From Pseudobutyrivibrio sp. UBA1225 (lineage in GTDB: Bacteria > Bacillota > Clostridia > Lachnospirales > Lachnospiraceae), in the NCBI GenBank assembly GCA_002309345.1, contig DBWZ01000067.1, forward strand, positions 1 through 64,000: DNA of 64,000 nt, given 5' to 3'. The notes beneath the pieces are model-generated. The model saw only the letters and a program-made list of their open reading frames with translations, did no database searches and was not told where the DNA came from. Each line of letters begins with the position of its first letter. The stretch's first letter is position 1. This document shows positions 17,694-27,061 of this stretch, piece after piece. The translations under genes and the position numbers were made by a program.

Positions 17694-18485
17694 TTAGTTG
17701 TCTTCGGTATTGCTTTCTTTTTTCTTTTTTATCTTCATGACTATAGAATATGCTCCGCCAATCATCACGCCCATAACAGCTCCACCACATGCTTTTCTAA
17801 AAACCCTATTCCAGTCAATCCCACTTGAAGGACTTTTGATTGAATCATCATAGTTAAACTTTACACCGTCAACCAAAGTCTTAGTATCTTCAAAAAGATC
17901 ATCTAGATTTGCATCCGGGTTATATGATTTAGTGTAAAAATAATAATAATCATTATTTACAATTGTACATAGACAAGCATTTTTAAAATCACCTGTAGCG
18001 TCTTTTCCAATCATTGATAATTGAATATAAATATCATCCTGTTTTGACTTATATGTGCCTTTATTTTCAAAATCAAAACCTTCTCCAGCCGCTTGTTTTG
18101 CGGCTTTTGCTATCTCGTCTGATAAGTCATCTATTTTCTTTTGAGAACAATCTTTAAGATGACCCATTTTAATATCGCCTTTTTGATAATAATCATACGA
18201 ATTTATAAAGTAATAATCATCTGTATAAAGAGCCTGAAAATGTGAACCTGTTCCTTTCATTGAATTAATTAATTCATCTTCATGTACGCCATATTCTTCG
18301 ATGTTATCACCATATGATTTCTCACCATCAAATACAAAATTATACTTTTCTGGAATAGTAATTTCGTAATCTACACCCGAAGGTTTGAGAACCACGCTAG
18401 AACTATCTGCCGCCTTTGCAATTGGGGCCGTAAAAAAAGAAATACCCATTGCAAAAACCAGAGCTTTTAAAAATGTTTTTTTCAT
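17694..18485 (-). CDS. Secreted, C-terminally membrane-anchored protein of unknown function
   Basis: 263 aa. A signal peptide (cleavage probably after IAKAA, about residue 26), an extracellular region of about 195 residues rich in Tyr and Asp (several YYF/YYFY runs), then a membrane segment (about 228-250, GGAVMGVMIGGAYSIVMKI) and a short lysine-rich cytoplasmic tail. I do not recognise a named domain; the extracellular part is reminiscent of sortase-era cell-surface proteins but has no LPXTG. Strong promoter (TTGACA) upstream and AGGAGG before the ATG. No terminator before the downstream lipoprotein gene, so some co-transcription is possible. Confidence 0.75.
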   Translation of the reverse strand: MKKTFLKALVFAMGISFFTAPIAKAADSSSVVLKPSGVDYEITIPEKYNFVFDGEKSYGDNIEEYGVHEDELINSMKGTGSHFQALYTDDYYFINSYDYYQKGDIKMGHLKDCSQKKIDDLSDEIAKAAKQAAGEGFDFENKGTYKSKQDDIYIQLSMIGKDATGDFKNACLCTIVNNDYYYFYTKSYNPDANLDDLFEDTKTLVDGVKFNYDDSIKSPSSGIDWNRVFRKACGGAVMGVMIGGAYSIVMKIKKKKESNTEDN

Positions 18486-18530
18486 TAAATTATTCCCTCC
18501 TTGAAAAACACTGCGCTTTGTTATGGTAGT

Positions 18531-18559
18531 ATATTACTACTTTGCAAAATTGCTGTCAA
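18531..18559 (-). promoter_or_regulatory. Sigma-A-type promoter of the 17.7-kb membrane protein
   Basis: -35 TTGACA (18554-18559, perfect), 17-base spacer, -10 TAATAT (18531-18536) on the minus strand. Confidence 0.65.
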
Positions 18560-18602
18560 CACTTTTTTTCAAAATTTATTGCAAAGGATTTTCTTAAAGT
18601 AA

Positions 18603-18632
18603 GAAAAAAGAGGAAGGTAAAAACCTCCCTCT
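18603..18632 (-). terminator. Terminator of the EF-G-like gene
   Basis: Minus-strand stem AGAGGGAGGT / ACCTTCCTCT (one mismatch) followed by TTTTTTCTT, just after the stop codon. Confidence 0.9.
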
Positions 18633-18654
18633 AATAAGAACGTTGATTTTGAAA

Positions 18655-20751
18655 TTATTCTTCGTCTACATCCTTCAGCTTATTAGCTCTGCGTTCAACT
18701 TCTTTCGCCTGAACATCAGATGGCACTTGCTCGTAGCGAGCCAATTCATATGAGAATGTACCATAGCCACCTGTCATAGAACGAAGTTGTGTATCGTAAC
18801 CGTAAAGCTCTGCCATCGGTACCTCTGCCAACACTTCGGTCTTACCAGTTACATCTGTAGGATTCATTCCAAGGACGCGACCGCGACGTTTATTAAGATC
18901 GCCCATTACATCACCTGTATATGAATCAGGAACTTGCACCTTAAGTGTCTCTATTGGCTCAAGTAATATAGGATTAGCTTTCATAATTCCATCTTTAAAA
19001 GCGCCCTTTGCAGCAACCTTAAATGCCATCTCAGAAGAGTCAACTGGGTGATAGCTACCATCGTAAAGATTTGCATGGATTCCTACAACTGGATAGGCTG
19101 CAAGAGGACCAGAAAGAACTGCTTCCTGTAAGCCTTTTTCAACTGCCGGGAAGTAGTTCTTAGGAACGGCACCTCCTACTACAGACTCTGTAAAGTTGTA
19201 GTGCTCTTCCATATTTCCTGATGGCTCAAAGGTCATCTTTACATGTCCATACTGACCGTGACCACCAGTCTGTTTTTTGTACTTGTACTCAACATCGGCC
19301 TTGCCTCGGATAGTTTCTTTGAAGGCAATCTTTGGTTGGCTCAGTTCAATATCTACCTTATATTTTTCGTTGAGCTTCTGAACCAACATATCGATATGTC
19401 TATCACCGATACCGTAAATAAGTGATTGGCTATTCTCGCCATCATTAATTGCTTTGATAGTTAAATCCTCTGCGCACAGCTTTGCAAGAGCTTGCGCTAT
19501 TTTATCTTCATCTCCCTTATTTTTAGCCTTATATCTCTTATATGTGTAAGGTACTGAAAGTGGTGTTCTTATATAAAGAATTGGATTTGACTTGGTTGAC
19601 AAAGAATCCGTTGTTGCAACCTTTTGTAATTTCGAAAGTGCTCCGATATCTCCGGCGTGAAGCTCAGGAACCTCTTCAGCCTTACTTCCTGTCAATACAT
19701 AAAGCTTTCCTATCTTCTCTTCTGAATCCTTATGTTTGTTATAAAGCAAATCATCTGTCTTTAAAACACCTGAATTAACCTTAATAAGAGAATACTTACC
19801 AACAAATGGATCTACAATTGTTTTAAATACATAAGCTGATTTTGGTTTTGAGAAATCATAGTCTGCTTCATAAACCTCATTCGTATTTGCGTTAATTCCA
19901 GTAATCTTACAATCAGCAGGACTTGGCAAATATTTAACTATATCAACCATCATCGTGTACTGACCACGATTTGTCAGATTTGAGCCCATCATAACAGGAA
20001 CAATTTCACCTGTGCCAACATTTACACGAAGCGCCTGTCTGATTTCATCCTCTGAAAACTCTTCGCCACTAAAATATCTATCCATAAATTCCTCAGATGT
20101 CTCAGCAACTGATTCCATTAAAGCTTCACGGTATTTATCAAGATATTCCTTGCTGTAATCCGGAACATCACTGTGTTCCACTTTACCGTCCGCATTCCAG
20201 CGCTTACCCATCTGCTGAATAACATTTACATATCCAACAAACTCTCCATTCTCGCGAATAGGAAGATGGAATGGAGCAATTTTCTTGCCATAAAGAGATT
20301 GAAGTTCTTCGACGATTTCTCTATAGCTGGCATCGTCTATATCCATGTCAGTTACAAAAACCATTCTCGGAAGGTTGAATTTATCGCACATTTCCCATGC
20401 TCTCTTTGTACCTACTTCAATTCCACTCTTGCCAGAAATAACAATAATAGCTGCATCAGCTGCAGAAACAGCTTCCTCAGTTTCACCTATGAAATCAAAA
20501 TACCCTGGTGTATCAAGGAAATTAATCTTTGTGTCGCCCCATACGATTGGAACTAAAGATGTGTAAATAGAAAACTTGTTTTTAACTTCGAGCTTGTCGT
20601 AATCACTGATGGTATTACCAGCCTCTACAGTGCCTGGCTTGCTGATCTGACCAGCTAGAAAAGCCATTGATTCGATGAGACTGGTTTTGCCCGCCCCGCT
20701 GTGACCAAGTAACACAACGTTTCTAATCTTGTCCGTAGTAAAAACCTTCAT
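18655..20751 (-). CDS. EF-G-like translation factor GTPase (EF-G2 type)
   Basis: 698 aa, all five EF-G domains present in order. G1 is GHSGAGKT (16-23), G3 is DTPGYFD (80-86, Tyr where canonical EF-G has His), and G4 reads TDMD (134-137) where the consensus is NKxD. Domain IV and V hallmarks are present (GHGQYGHV, RRGRVLGM, GYGTFSYELARYEQ). GHSG and DTPGY point to the second, paralogous EF-G group rather than the main translocase, and the altered G4 suggests changed nucleotide specificity. Its role (translation under stress, ribosome recycling or otherwise) is not established. Transcribed alone, divergent from tyrA. Confidence 0.88.
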   Translation of the reverse strand: MKVFTTDKIRNVVLLGHSGAGKTSLIESMAFLAGQISKPGTVEAGNTISDYDKLEVKNKFSIYTSLVPIVWGDTKINFLDTPGYFDFIGETEEAVSAADAAIIVISGKSGIEVGTKRAWEMCDKFNLPRMVFVTDMDIDDASYREIVEELQSLYGKKIAPFHLPIRENGEFVGYVNVIQQMGKRWNADGKVEHSDVPDYSKEYLDKYREALMESVAETSEEFMDRYFSGEEFSEDEIRQALRVNVGTGEIVPVMMGSNLTNRGQYTMMVDIVKYLPSPADCKITGINANTNEVYEADYDFSKPKSAYVFKTIVDPFVGKYSLIKVNSGVLKTDDLLYNKHKDSEEKIGKLYVLTGSKAEEVPELHAGDIGALSKLQKVATTDSLSTKSNPILYIRTPLSVPYTYKRYKAKNKGDEDKIAQALAKLCAEDLTIKAINDGENSQSLIYGIGDRHIDMLVQKLNEKYKVDIELSQPKIAFKETIRGKADVEYKYKKQTGGHGQYGHVKMTFEPSGNMEEHYNFTESVVGGAVPKNYFPAVEKGLQEAVLSGPLAAYPVVGIHANLYDGSYHPVDSSEMAFKVAAKGAFKDGIMKANPILLEPIETLKVQVPDSYTGDVMGDLNKRRGRVLGMNPTDVTGKTEVLAEVPMAELYGYDTQLRSMTGGYGTFSYELARYEQVPSDVQAKEVERRANKLKDVDEE

Positions 20752-20944
20752 GTGTCGTACCTCCCAATTTTTTAATTACTAATCAAAAACAGCTAAAATT
20801 ACTGTCCCCCAACAGTTCATTTTTTAGCCCTTGTTCTGAATAGTTAATTACATTCTAATCAATATTCAGACAATTTACAATGCATAAATATGATATTATT
20901 AATTAAAATATTTACTTTAAAGTATTAAAGTGAGGAATGATGAT

Positions 20945-22045
20945 ATGAAAGCAAAAACTATCGGATTTGTAGGCCTTGGTCTAATTGGAGGAAGTATCGC
21001 AAAAGCGATATTGAAAATATATCCAAATACAAGAATTCTTGCCACAGCTTCTAGAGAATCTACAATCGAAGCTGCATTTGAAGAACGTTTAATAGACAAC
21101 AACGGACTTTTAAAGATTCATCAATTTGGTCAATGCGACATTATATTTTTGTGTAGTCCTGTCAAGATTAACTGCGACTACTTGCGCCAGCTCAAGGATG
21201 TGGTCAAGCCTGATTGTATCATCACTGATGTGGGCAGTGTCAAAGGTGATATCACCGCTGTCGCAAGAGAAATAGGCATAACAAATCAATTTATCGGCGG
21301 ACACCCTATGACAGGCTCAGAGCTTACAGGGCTCGAGCACTCTTCTGCAAATCTACTTGAAAATGCCTACTACATTCTCACAGCAGATGCAGATATGAAT
21401 CAAGAAACCTACAACGATTTTTGTTCTTATATAGGTAGTCTTGGAGCAGTACCTATCAAGCTTTCACCAGAGGAGCACGATGCTGCTACAGCTACTGTCT
21501 CTCATTTGCCTCACGTTATAGCCGCAGCACTAGTTAATCTTGTTCAAGACACAGATGACGAGCGCACAATTTGTAAAACTATCGCGGCTGGCGGATTTAA
21601 AGATATCACAAGAATAGCTTCTGGTTCCCCAACAATGTGGCAACATATTTTCCTAAGCAATCGTCAAGCTGTTCTTAAGCTCATAGATTCATATAAGGAT
21701 GAACTCGAAGCATTCCGCAGCGCTATTGACAAAGCAGATGCGGATGAAATTCTTAGACTTTGGTCTAAAGCCAAGGATTACAGAGATTCAATAACAATCC
21801 CTGATAACACCTTGGTTCGTATATACGAATTGTACTGCGATATTGATGATAGACCCGGTACTTTAGTTGGAGTGCTACAGTTGCTTTCTAATGCTGATAT
21901 CAGTATTAAAAATGTCGATATCATTCACAATAGAGAATTTGAGCCTGGTGTTTTACGCATAGAGTTTTACAATGAAGATGCTATGAAAACAGCACAGACT
22001 ATACTCTCACACAACAACTACTACGTTAGACAGAGGACAAACTAA
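20945..22045 (+). CDS. tyrA: Prephenate dehydrogenase with ACT domain
   Basis: 366 aa. Oxidative decarboxylation of prephenate to 4-hydroxyphenylpyruvate for tyrosine. Rossmann loop GLGLIGGSIA near the N-terminus, GGHPMTGSE and SHLPHVIAAAL in the catalytic part, and a C-terminal ACT domain (about 290-366, DDRPGTLVGVLQLL) for feedback control. The frame can open at a GTG at 20930, but the ATG at 20945 has GAGG at 9 bases and fits the family N-terminus. Its stop and the aroA start share one base (TAATG), so the two are translationally coupled. The gene pair is the only plus-strand unit in the window. Confidence 0.95.
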   Translation: MKAKTIGFVGLGLIGGSIAKAILKIYPNTRILATASRESTIEAAFEERLIDNNGLLKIHQFGQCDIIFLCSPVKINCDYLRQLKDVVKPDCIITDVGSVKGDITAVAREIGITNQFIGGHPMTGSELTGLEHSSANLLENAYYILTADADMNQETYNDFCSYIGSLGAVPIKLSPEEHDAATATVSHLPHVIAAALVNLVQDTDDERTICKTIAAGGFKDITRIASGSPTMWQHIFLSNRQAVLKLIDSYKDELEAFRSAIDKADADEILRLWSKAKDYRDSITIPDNTLVRIYELYCDIDDRPGTLVGVLQLLSNADISIKNVDIIHNREFEPGVLRIEFYNEDAMKTAQTILSHNNYYVRQRTN

Positions 22046-23325
22046 TGGAAATAACAAAAGCAAAAAGCTTAAAAGGTGAAATAACTATACCTGGAGATAA
22101 ATCTATCAGTCACCGCGGTGTAATGTTCGGCGCTATATCAGATGGTATTACCGAACTTACCGGTTTTTTAGACGGTGCAGATTGTAGATCTACCATTGGC
22201 TGTTTTAGAGCAATGGGAATCGACATTTCACAAGACAACGATCACGTTATTATTCACGGAAACGGCTTACATGGTCTTAGTGCTCCTACAACAATGCTTG
22301 ATGTAGGTAATAGCGGTACAACCACTAGACTAATATCAGGAATACTTGCTGGACAAAGCTTTGTAAGCTCTTTAAACGGCGATGAATCAATCCAAAAACG
22401 TCCTATGGGACGTGTTATCACACCACTGACTCAAATGGGCGCTAATATCCGTTCAGTAAACGATAACGGTTGCGCTCCGCTAGAGATTGGCGGTGCTCCT
22501 TTAAAGGCAATCCACTACGATTCTCCTGTGGCATCTGCTCAGGTTAAATCATGTGTGCTTCTAGCTGGTCTTTATGCAGATGGCATTACATCTGTTACAG
22601 AGCCTGTCATCAGCCGCAACCACACAGAGCTTATGCTATCTGGCTTTGGTGCAGATATTAAGTCAGAAGGTCTTACTGCTTCTATCGTTGGAGGGCCAAA
22701 ACTTGTAGGACAGCAAATTCAAGTCCCTGGAGATATTTCTTCTGCAGCTTATTTCATTGCAGCAGGATTGATTTGTGAGAATTCTGATATACTTATTAAA
22801 AACGTAAATACGAATCCAACCAGAGCCGGCATTATCAAAGTAGCTCAGGATATGGGGGGCAATATTGAACTTTTAAATGAGCGTATAGTCAGCGGCGAGC
22901 CAGTTGCAGATATTCACGTTTCTACTAGCAATCTTCACGGCTGTGAAGTGTCGGGCGACATTATTCCTGCTCTTATCGACGAGCTTCCTATAATAGCTGT
23001 CATGGCTGCTTGTGCGTCAGGCACTACAACAATTAAGGATGCAGCAGAATTAAAGGTAAAAGAAAGTGACCGCATCGCTACGGTCACCGAAAATCTTTCT
23101 AATATGGGTTGTGATATTACAGCAACTGATGATGGCATGATTATAAATGGAGGCAAGCCTCTAAAGGGAGCCCTCATCAAAACATACTTAGACCATCGAA
23201 TCGCAATGTCTTTTGCTATTGCAGGTCTTGTGGCAGATGGTGAAACAACCTTTGATAACGAAGATTGCTGCTGTATTTCATATCCAGATTTCTTTAAAAC
23301 ACTTAGCTCTATCGTAAATCGATAG
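22045..23325 (+). CDS. aroA: 3-phosphoshikimate 1-carboxyvinyltransferase (EPSP synthase)
   Basis: 426 aa. Joins shikimate-3-phosphate and PEP in the shikimate pathway, feeding tyrA (adjacent) and pheA (51 kb). Active-site signatures: PGDKSISHR (16-24), DVGNSGTTTRL (86-96), KPMGR-like KRPMGR, KESDRI and LDHRIAMSF near the C-terminus. Starts in a TAATG overlap with tyrA. The last codons and stop form half of a 12-bp perfect hairpin (23303-23331). The final 150 bases are repeated almost exactly at 26901-27051. Confidence 0.97.
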   Translation: MEITKAKSLKGEITIPGDKSISHRGVMFGAISDGITELTGFLDGADCRSTIGCFRAMGIDISQDNDHVIIHGNGLHGLSAPTTMLDVGNSGTTTRLISGILAGQSFVSSLNGDESIQKRPMGRVITPLTQMGANIRSVNDNGCAPLEIGGAPLKAIHYDSPVASAQVKSCVLLAGLYADGITSVTEPVISRNHTELMLSGFGADIKSEGLTASIVGGPKLVGQQIQVPGDISSAAYFIAAGLICENSDILIKNVNTNPTRAGIIKVAQDMGGNIELLNERIVSGEPVADIHVSTSNLHGCEVSGDIIPALIDELPIIAVMAACASGTTTIKDAAELKVKESDRIATVTENLSNMGCDITATDDGMIINGGKPLKGALIKTYLDHRIAMSFAIAGLVADGETTFDNEDCCCISYPDFFKTLSSIVNR

Positions 23326-23342
23326 AGCTAAAATATTATTCA
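23175..23342 (+). repeat. Source copy of the aroA-end duplication
   Basis: This 168-base stretch (aroA 3' end, hairpin and the stop of the next gene) recurs in direct orientation at 26901-27068 with two mismatches that I can find. It begins at the 8-base microhomology CATCAAAA that marks the duplication junction. Confidence 0.95.
23303..23331. terminator. Bidirectional hairpin overlapping the aroA stop
   Basis: Perfect 12-bp stem TTAGCTCTATCG / CGATAGAGCTAA with loop TAAAT. It ends both aroA (+ strand, followed by AATATTATT) and the converging A1 gene (- strand). The aroA stop codon TAG is inside the right arm. The flanking U-runs are modest. Confidence 0.65.
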
Positions 23343-25288
23343 GGTTTAAAGTCTTTCAAATACAGATCCTTATCCTCCTCTTCATTGCTAAAAACAAGCT
23401 TACAATCAGGATCTACATTTCCGGAATTATCATAATATATATTGGCATTAATCATATATCCATCGTCATTTACAAGATAATAATCTCTTGATGTAAGCTC
23501 CTCATCATCTAAAAAATAATAATCACTATATTTATACAAATAAAACCTTGTTCCTTTTTTTAATGATACAAGTTCATCAGTATCATCCGGAAAACCTTCT
23601 AAATAATGTATACTGTCATTGCTCAAATCTTTAGTAGCCTCAAAAGTAAAATCCCTCTGAAGAATCAAAGCATCGCCAAAATTATTATTACTACCATTAT
23701 CTATAGACTTTGTTTTAAAAAAGTAGCCATATTTACCTATTTCCAACGGCATTCCATTAGGTGCAATACAGAACTTTCTCTTTGCCTTATATTCTCCTAA
23801 ATCATTGATGTTACCTATCAAAGTAAAACTATCAGCATTTTTAATGTCTTTCTCACACATACAATACTCTCCATCATATTCAATAGGTGAATTTATATGT
23901 TTAGTATTTAAATTATAAATATATAATTTTGGATTGTCATTAGCATCAGCAAACAAGTAAAGATATCCCTTGTCATCATTTCTATTGAAAAAATAAATCT
24001 TGTAATTATCACATTTCAAAACTTTCTTAACATATGATGAGCCATCTGAAAGCCAAATATACTTTTTATTGTTTTTAAGCGATTCTACTTCACAATGATA
24101 TTTCTTGCCTTTAAAATTAAAAACTGATGATTTGCCACTAATCTTTTCAACTTTAAATCCTGTACCATTCAGTTGTTTTAAAATCTCAGCAGCTGTATAA
24201 ATCCCATATAAAGAATCAATTTCAGCATCATCATCTTCTTTTTCTAAGGCTTCTCGCTGTTCTTTAGTGAGTTTTTCATTGACCCAATCTTCGTCTTCAC
24301 CGCTATCGTCATTATAAAAAGTATGATAATATATTTCTTCAATTTTGCCGTCGATAATTCCATAGCCAGAGTATGTTCCACTAGCGCCAGCGCCATCTTG
24401 ATCGAAGTTAGTTATTAAATTACCTTTGACTTTGTAATCATATCCAACATTCCCCATTGCTCCATACGGCCAGTCTAAAATAGGTGCACATACATAGCCA
24501 TTATTGAAAGTATACATAGACACATGATATCCATTTCGGTCTACTACAAGCTCTGGTATATCGTCTTCATCAAAATATATTAATTTATATTTTTTTCTTC
24601 CTGGCTGTGTGCACTCATAAAAATCAATTACCTTTAAATAGGCATCTACATATGATTTAAATTTGCCATTCTTGCTGTTTCCAACAAAGAAATTTTCTAT
24701 GTCATCAACAGTAAAATTAGAGACAAGTAAGTCCTCAATATTTTCATTAATAAAATCACGATCAAAGAACCCAATTATTTCTTTGTCTTCTTTTGCATAA
24801 TAGCTTTCCTCTCCAAAATTAACCCATAATTTTTCCTTAGAATCAATCGTACCTGTTACGAGTAAATCAGAATAGCCATCAAAGTTAATATCAGCAGATT
24901 TAATTCCTGTTATAGTATGGGGATATTCGCCTGAATTATCATATTCACCTTTGTATACAAAAAGTTTAAATGAAGTTTTTTCATCACCCATTTGATAGGT
25001 ACACATAATATCATCATGGCCTTTAGGCGCTGTAATAGTATACTCACCATCACATTCATCTATCTTGAACTTGTAAGTGTATTCTTTGCCACCATCCATT
25101 GTCCATAAAGGTTTAAGAGGCTTTGATTCCTCCTTTACAGAGAAATATTTTTCCATATATTTTTTGTGCTTATAATTCTTATAAGCCTTAGGAACAAATA
25201 TTATTCCCATTACAATGATAATAACAGCAAGCACTAGGCAGATTGCTAGTGCTTTTTTGTTTTCTTTTAATCTAGTTATTTTGTTCAT
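23336..25288 (-). CDS. A1: large single-pass membrane protein, FG-GAP-like, unknown function
   Basis: 650 aa. Short cytoplasmic N-terminus (MNKITRLKENKKA), one membrane segment (about 12-33), then about 615 extracytoplasmic residues. Two Asp-rich motifs resemble FG-GAP/VCBS or EF-hand-like calcium loops: SADINFDGYSDLLVTG (131-146) and YFDEDDIPELVV (238-249). The C-terminal half has repeated short beta-rich stretches (AYLYL/LYIYNLNT types). Start chosen at ATG 25288 (GCGAGGT upstream); an in-frame TTG 4 codons earlier has no RBS. It is a paralogue of B1, A2 and B2. No enzyme motif seen; a surface structural or sensing role is a guess. Confidence 0.75.
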   Translation of the reverse strand: MNKITRLKENKKALAICLVLAVIIIVMGIIFVPKAYKNYKHKKYMEKYFSVKEESKPLKPLWTMDGGKEYTYKFKIDECDGEYTITAPKGHDDIMCTYQMGDEKTSFKLFVYKGEYDNSGEYPHTITGIKSADINFDGYSDLLVTGTIDSKEKLWVNFGEESYYAKEDKEIIGFFDRDFINENIEDLLVSNFTVDDIENFFVGNSKNGKFKSYVDAYLKVIDFYECTQPGRKKYKLIYFDEDDIPELVVDRNGYHVSMYTFNNGYVCAPILDWPYGAMGNVGYDYKVKGNLITNFDQDGAGASGTYSGYGIIDGKIEEIYYHTFYNDDSGEDEDWVNEKLTKEQREALEKEDDDAEIDSLYGIYTAAEILKQLNGTGFKVEKISGKSSVFNFKGKKYHCEVESLKNNKKYIWLSDGSSYVKKVLKCDNYKIYFFNRNDDKGYLYLFADANDNPKLYIYNLNTKHINSPIEYDGEYCMCEKDIKNADSFTLIGNINDLGEYKAKRKFCIAPNGMPLEIGKYGYFFKTKSIDNGSNNNFGDALILQRDFTFEATKDLSNDSIHYLEGFPDDTDELVSLKKGTRFYLYKYSDYYFLDDEELTSRDYYLVNDDGYMINANIYYDNSGNVDPDCKLVFSNEEEDKDLYLKDFKPE

Positions 25289-25335
25289 GCTACCTCGCAA
25301 ACTTTATAATTATACTTCGATGAACCACCTCTATT

Positions 25336-26538
25336 CTATTCAACATCGAATCCTGAAACACCTAGCTGTTGAAAGATTTCTTTGCTATAACATTCTCCTT
25401 TTAAAGTCTCATACACGGCGGTATCCAAATCAACATTTAAAGCTTCTCGCTGCTCTATGGTGAGTTTTTCATTGTACACAAACTCAGCTTTCCCATCCTT
25501 TTTTTCATCAAAAATTCGATAATAAAGCCAACTCATTTTTCCATCAATAATCCCATAACCTCTATCATGACCATTAGGGTATTGGGCACTTGGCCCATAA
25601 ACATTAATTATCAAATTACCCTTATCTTTGTATCTTAATTCACTATTGGCATCCTCACCATAATGCAAGCTGTCAAGAATTTTAGACAAATAGCCATCCT
25701 TAAAAGTAAACATGTTAACATTAACTAAACCACCATCACTATGAGAATCACATTGTGATAATAGCTCTGGGATGTCATCTTCATCAAAATATATTAATTT
25801 ATATGAAAATTTTCCTGGAGTAGTATATTCATAATATTCTACTACCTTTTTATAGGCATCTGCATAGGATTTAAATTCACCATTCTTTTGATCTCCAACA
25901 AACAAATCTTCTATATCGTCAACAGTAAAATTGGGACCAAGCATAATCTCTATACGTTTCTCAGCAAAACTAGGATAACGAAATTGATTATATATAGTAA
26001 AATCAGGAGAATTATCATCCAATGACTTATCATCATCGTAATAAATCATTTGGTTGTTTTCACTGCCCATTTGAAGCCAAAGTTTTTCCTTTGAATCAAC
26101 TGTTCCTGTAATTATCAAATCTGTATATCCATCAAAATCAATATCAAATGATTTTATTCCGGTAATTGTATCGGGATAATTTTTTTCCTCGAGATCACCT
26201 TCGTTAAAAAAAAGAAAAGAACCGTATTCTTCACCATCTTTTTGATAACTACAAGTGATATCACCATCGTCCTTTGGTGCAGTAACAGTATACTCACCAT
26301 CACATTCAATGGCCTTAAATTTGTAAGTAAACTCTTTACCACCATTTTTAGTCCACAATGGTTTGAGAGGCTTTGACTCCTCTTTTACAGAAAAATATTT
26401 TTCCATATATTTTTTGTGCTTATAATATTTATAAGCCTTAGGAACAAATATTATTCCCATTACAATAATAATAGACACAAGAACTAGGCAAATCGCTAGT
26501 GCTTTTTTGCTATTTTTTAATCTTATTATTTTGCCCAT
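25336..26538 (-). CDS. B1: truncated paralogue of the A/B membrane protein family
   Basis: 400 aa, against 670 in the full-length copy B2. The N-terminal membrane segment, the FDIDFDGYTDLIITG motif and YFDEDDIPELLS are intact. The frame stops at TAG directly after GVSGFDVE; for about 13 codons beyond that stop the DNA still resembles B2 (GGSSKYNY against GTSSTFNF), and then jumps to the A1 leader. So a nonsense change plus a deletion of roughly 250 codons removed the C-terminal half. It may be a decaying gene or a stable short form. Start at ATG 26538 with AGAGGTG upstream. Its original promoter, upstream of a full C gene, is missing in this copy. Confidence 0.65.
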   Translation of the reverse strand: MGKIIRLKNSKKALAICLVLVSIIIVMGIIFVPKAYKYYKHKKYMEKYFSVKEESKPLKPLWTKNGGKEFTYKFKAIECDGEYTVTAPKDDGDITCSYQKDGEEYGSFLFFNEGDLEEKNYPDTITGIKSFDIDFDGYTDLIITGTVDSKEKLWLQMGSENNQMIYYDDDKSLDDNSPDFTIYNQFRYPSFAEKRIEIMLGPNFTVDDIEDLFVGDQKNGEFKSYADAYKKVVEYYEYTTPGKFSYKLIYFDEDDIPELLSQCDSHSDGGLVNVNMFTFKDGYLSKILDSLHYGEDANSELRYKDKGNLIINVYGPSAQYPNGHDRGYGIIDGKMSWLYYRIFDEKKDGKAEFVYNEKLTIEQREALNVDLDTAVYETLKGECYSKEIFQQLGVSGFDVE

Positions 26539-26547
26539 AAGCACCTC

Positions 26548-26907
26548 TTATAATACATCTTCATGAATAATATCTGAGCTTAAGCCTATATTTTTGGCTC
26601 GTTGTTCTAAGAGCTTTTTGATTTCTGAACGAGGCAGTGGTTTCACACCTATTTTTGCAAATTCTTTCATGTAAACTGATGAACCATCAGCATAACCAGA
26701 ATCCTTGTCACAGTCATACCATCCTTCTTCTGTTGATTCATCTATAACAGCATAGTTATAGTATCTGTCAGCATTTTGATATGATTTTTCATCATCACAA
26801 AATATGTATTCTTCTACCTGAATATTTTCAAAAGCATCTGACTCAACATCCAAATTGTTTATATTGTTATCATTGGCAAAATCTTGAAAAAAAGTCGTTC
26901 CATCAAA
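26548..26907 (-). pseudogene. C1: 3' fragment of the C lipoprotein gene
   Basis: About 119 codons matching the C-terminal third of the C2 lipoprotein (for example ENIQVEEYIF, SYQNADRYYNYAVIDES, YADGSSVYMKEF, IGVKPLPRSEIKK). It has no start codon or signal peptide: upstream it runs directly into the aroA relic at CATCAAAA (26901-26908), where its frame is FDGT. It ends just before B1, as C2 does before B2. Clearly a remnant made by the duplication breakpoint. Confidence 0.92.
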
Positions 26908-27051
26908 ACATACTTAGACCATCGAATCGCAATGTCATTTGCAATTGCAGGTCTTGTGGCAGATGGTGAAACAACCTTTGATAACGAAGATTGCTGCTGT
27001 ATTTCATATCCAGATTTCTTTAAAACACTTAGCTCTATCGTAAATCGATAG
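26901..27051 (+). pseudogene. Relic of the aroA 3' end
   Basis: A second copy of the last 50 codons of aroA including the stop. Against 23175-23325 I find two substitutions (both T to A, near the codons for SFAIA), both synonymous. No start codon and no upstream aroA sequence, so it is not functional. It carries along the bidirectional hairpin and the A-gene stop. Confidence 0.95.
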
Positions 27052-27057
27052 AGCTAA
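27029..27057. terminator. Copied bidirectional hairpin after A2
   Basis: Exact copy of the hairpin at 23303-23331, now between A2 and the C1 fragment. It should stop C2-B2-A2 transcripts before they reach C1-B1-A1. Confidence 0.6.
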
Positions 27058-27061
27058 AATA

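Noticed and set aside
20761..20944. Riboswitch or attenuator in the tyrA-aroA / EF-G divergent gap
   Set aside because: Only a short GTTGGGGGAC-type hairpin is visible; no terminator, T-box or conserved riboswitch core.
26781..26969. 62-codon plus-strand frame across the duplication junction
   Set aside because: Out of frame with aroA, chance frame spanning C1 antisense and the aroA relic.
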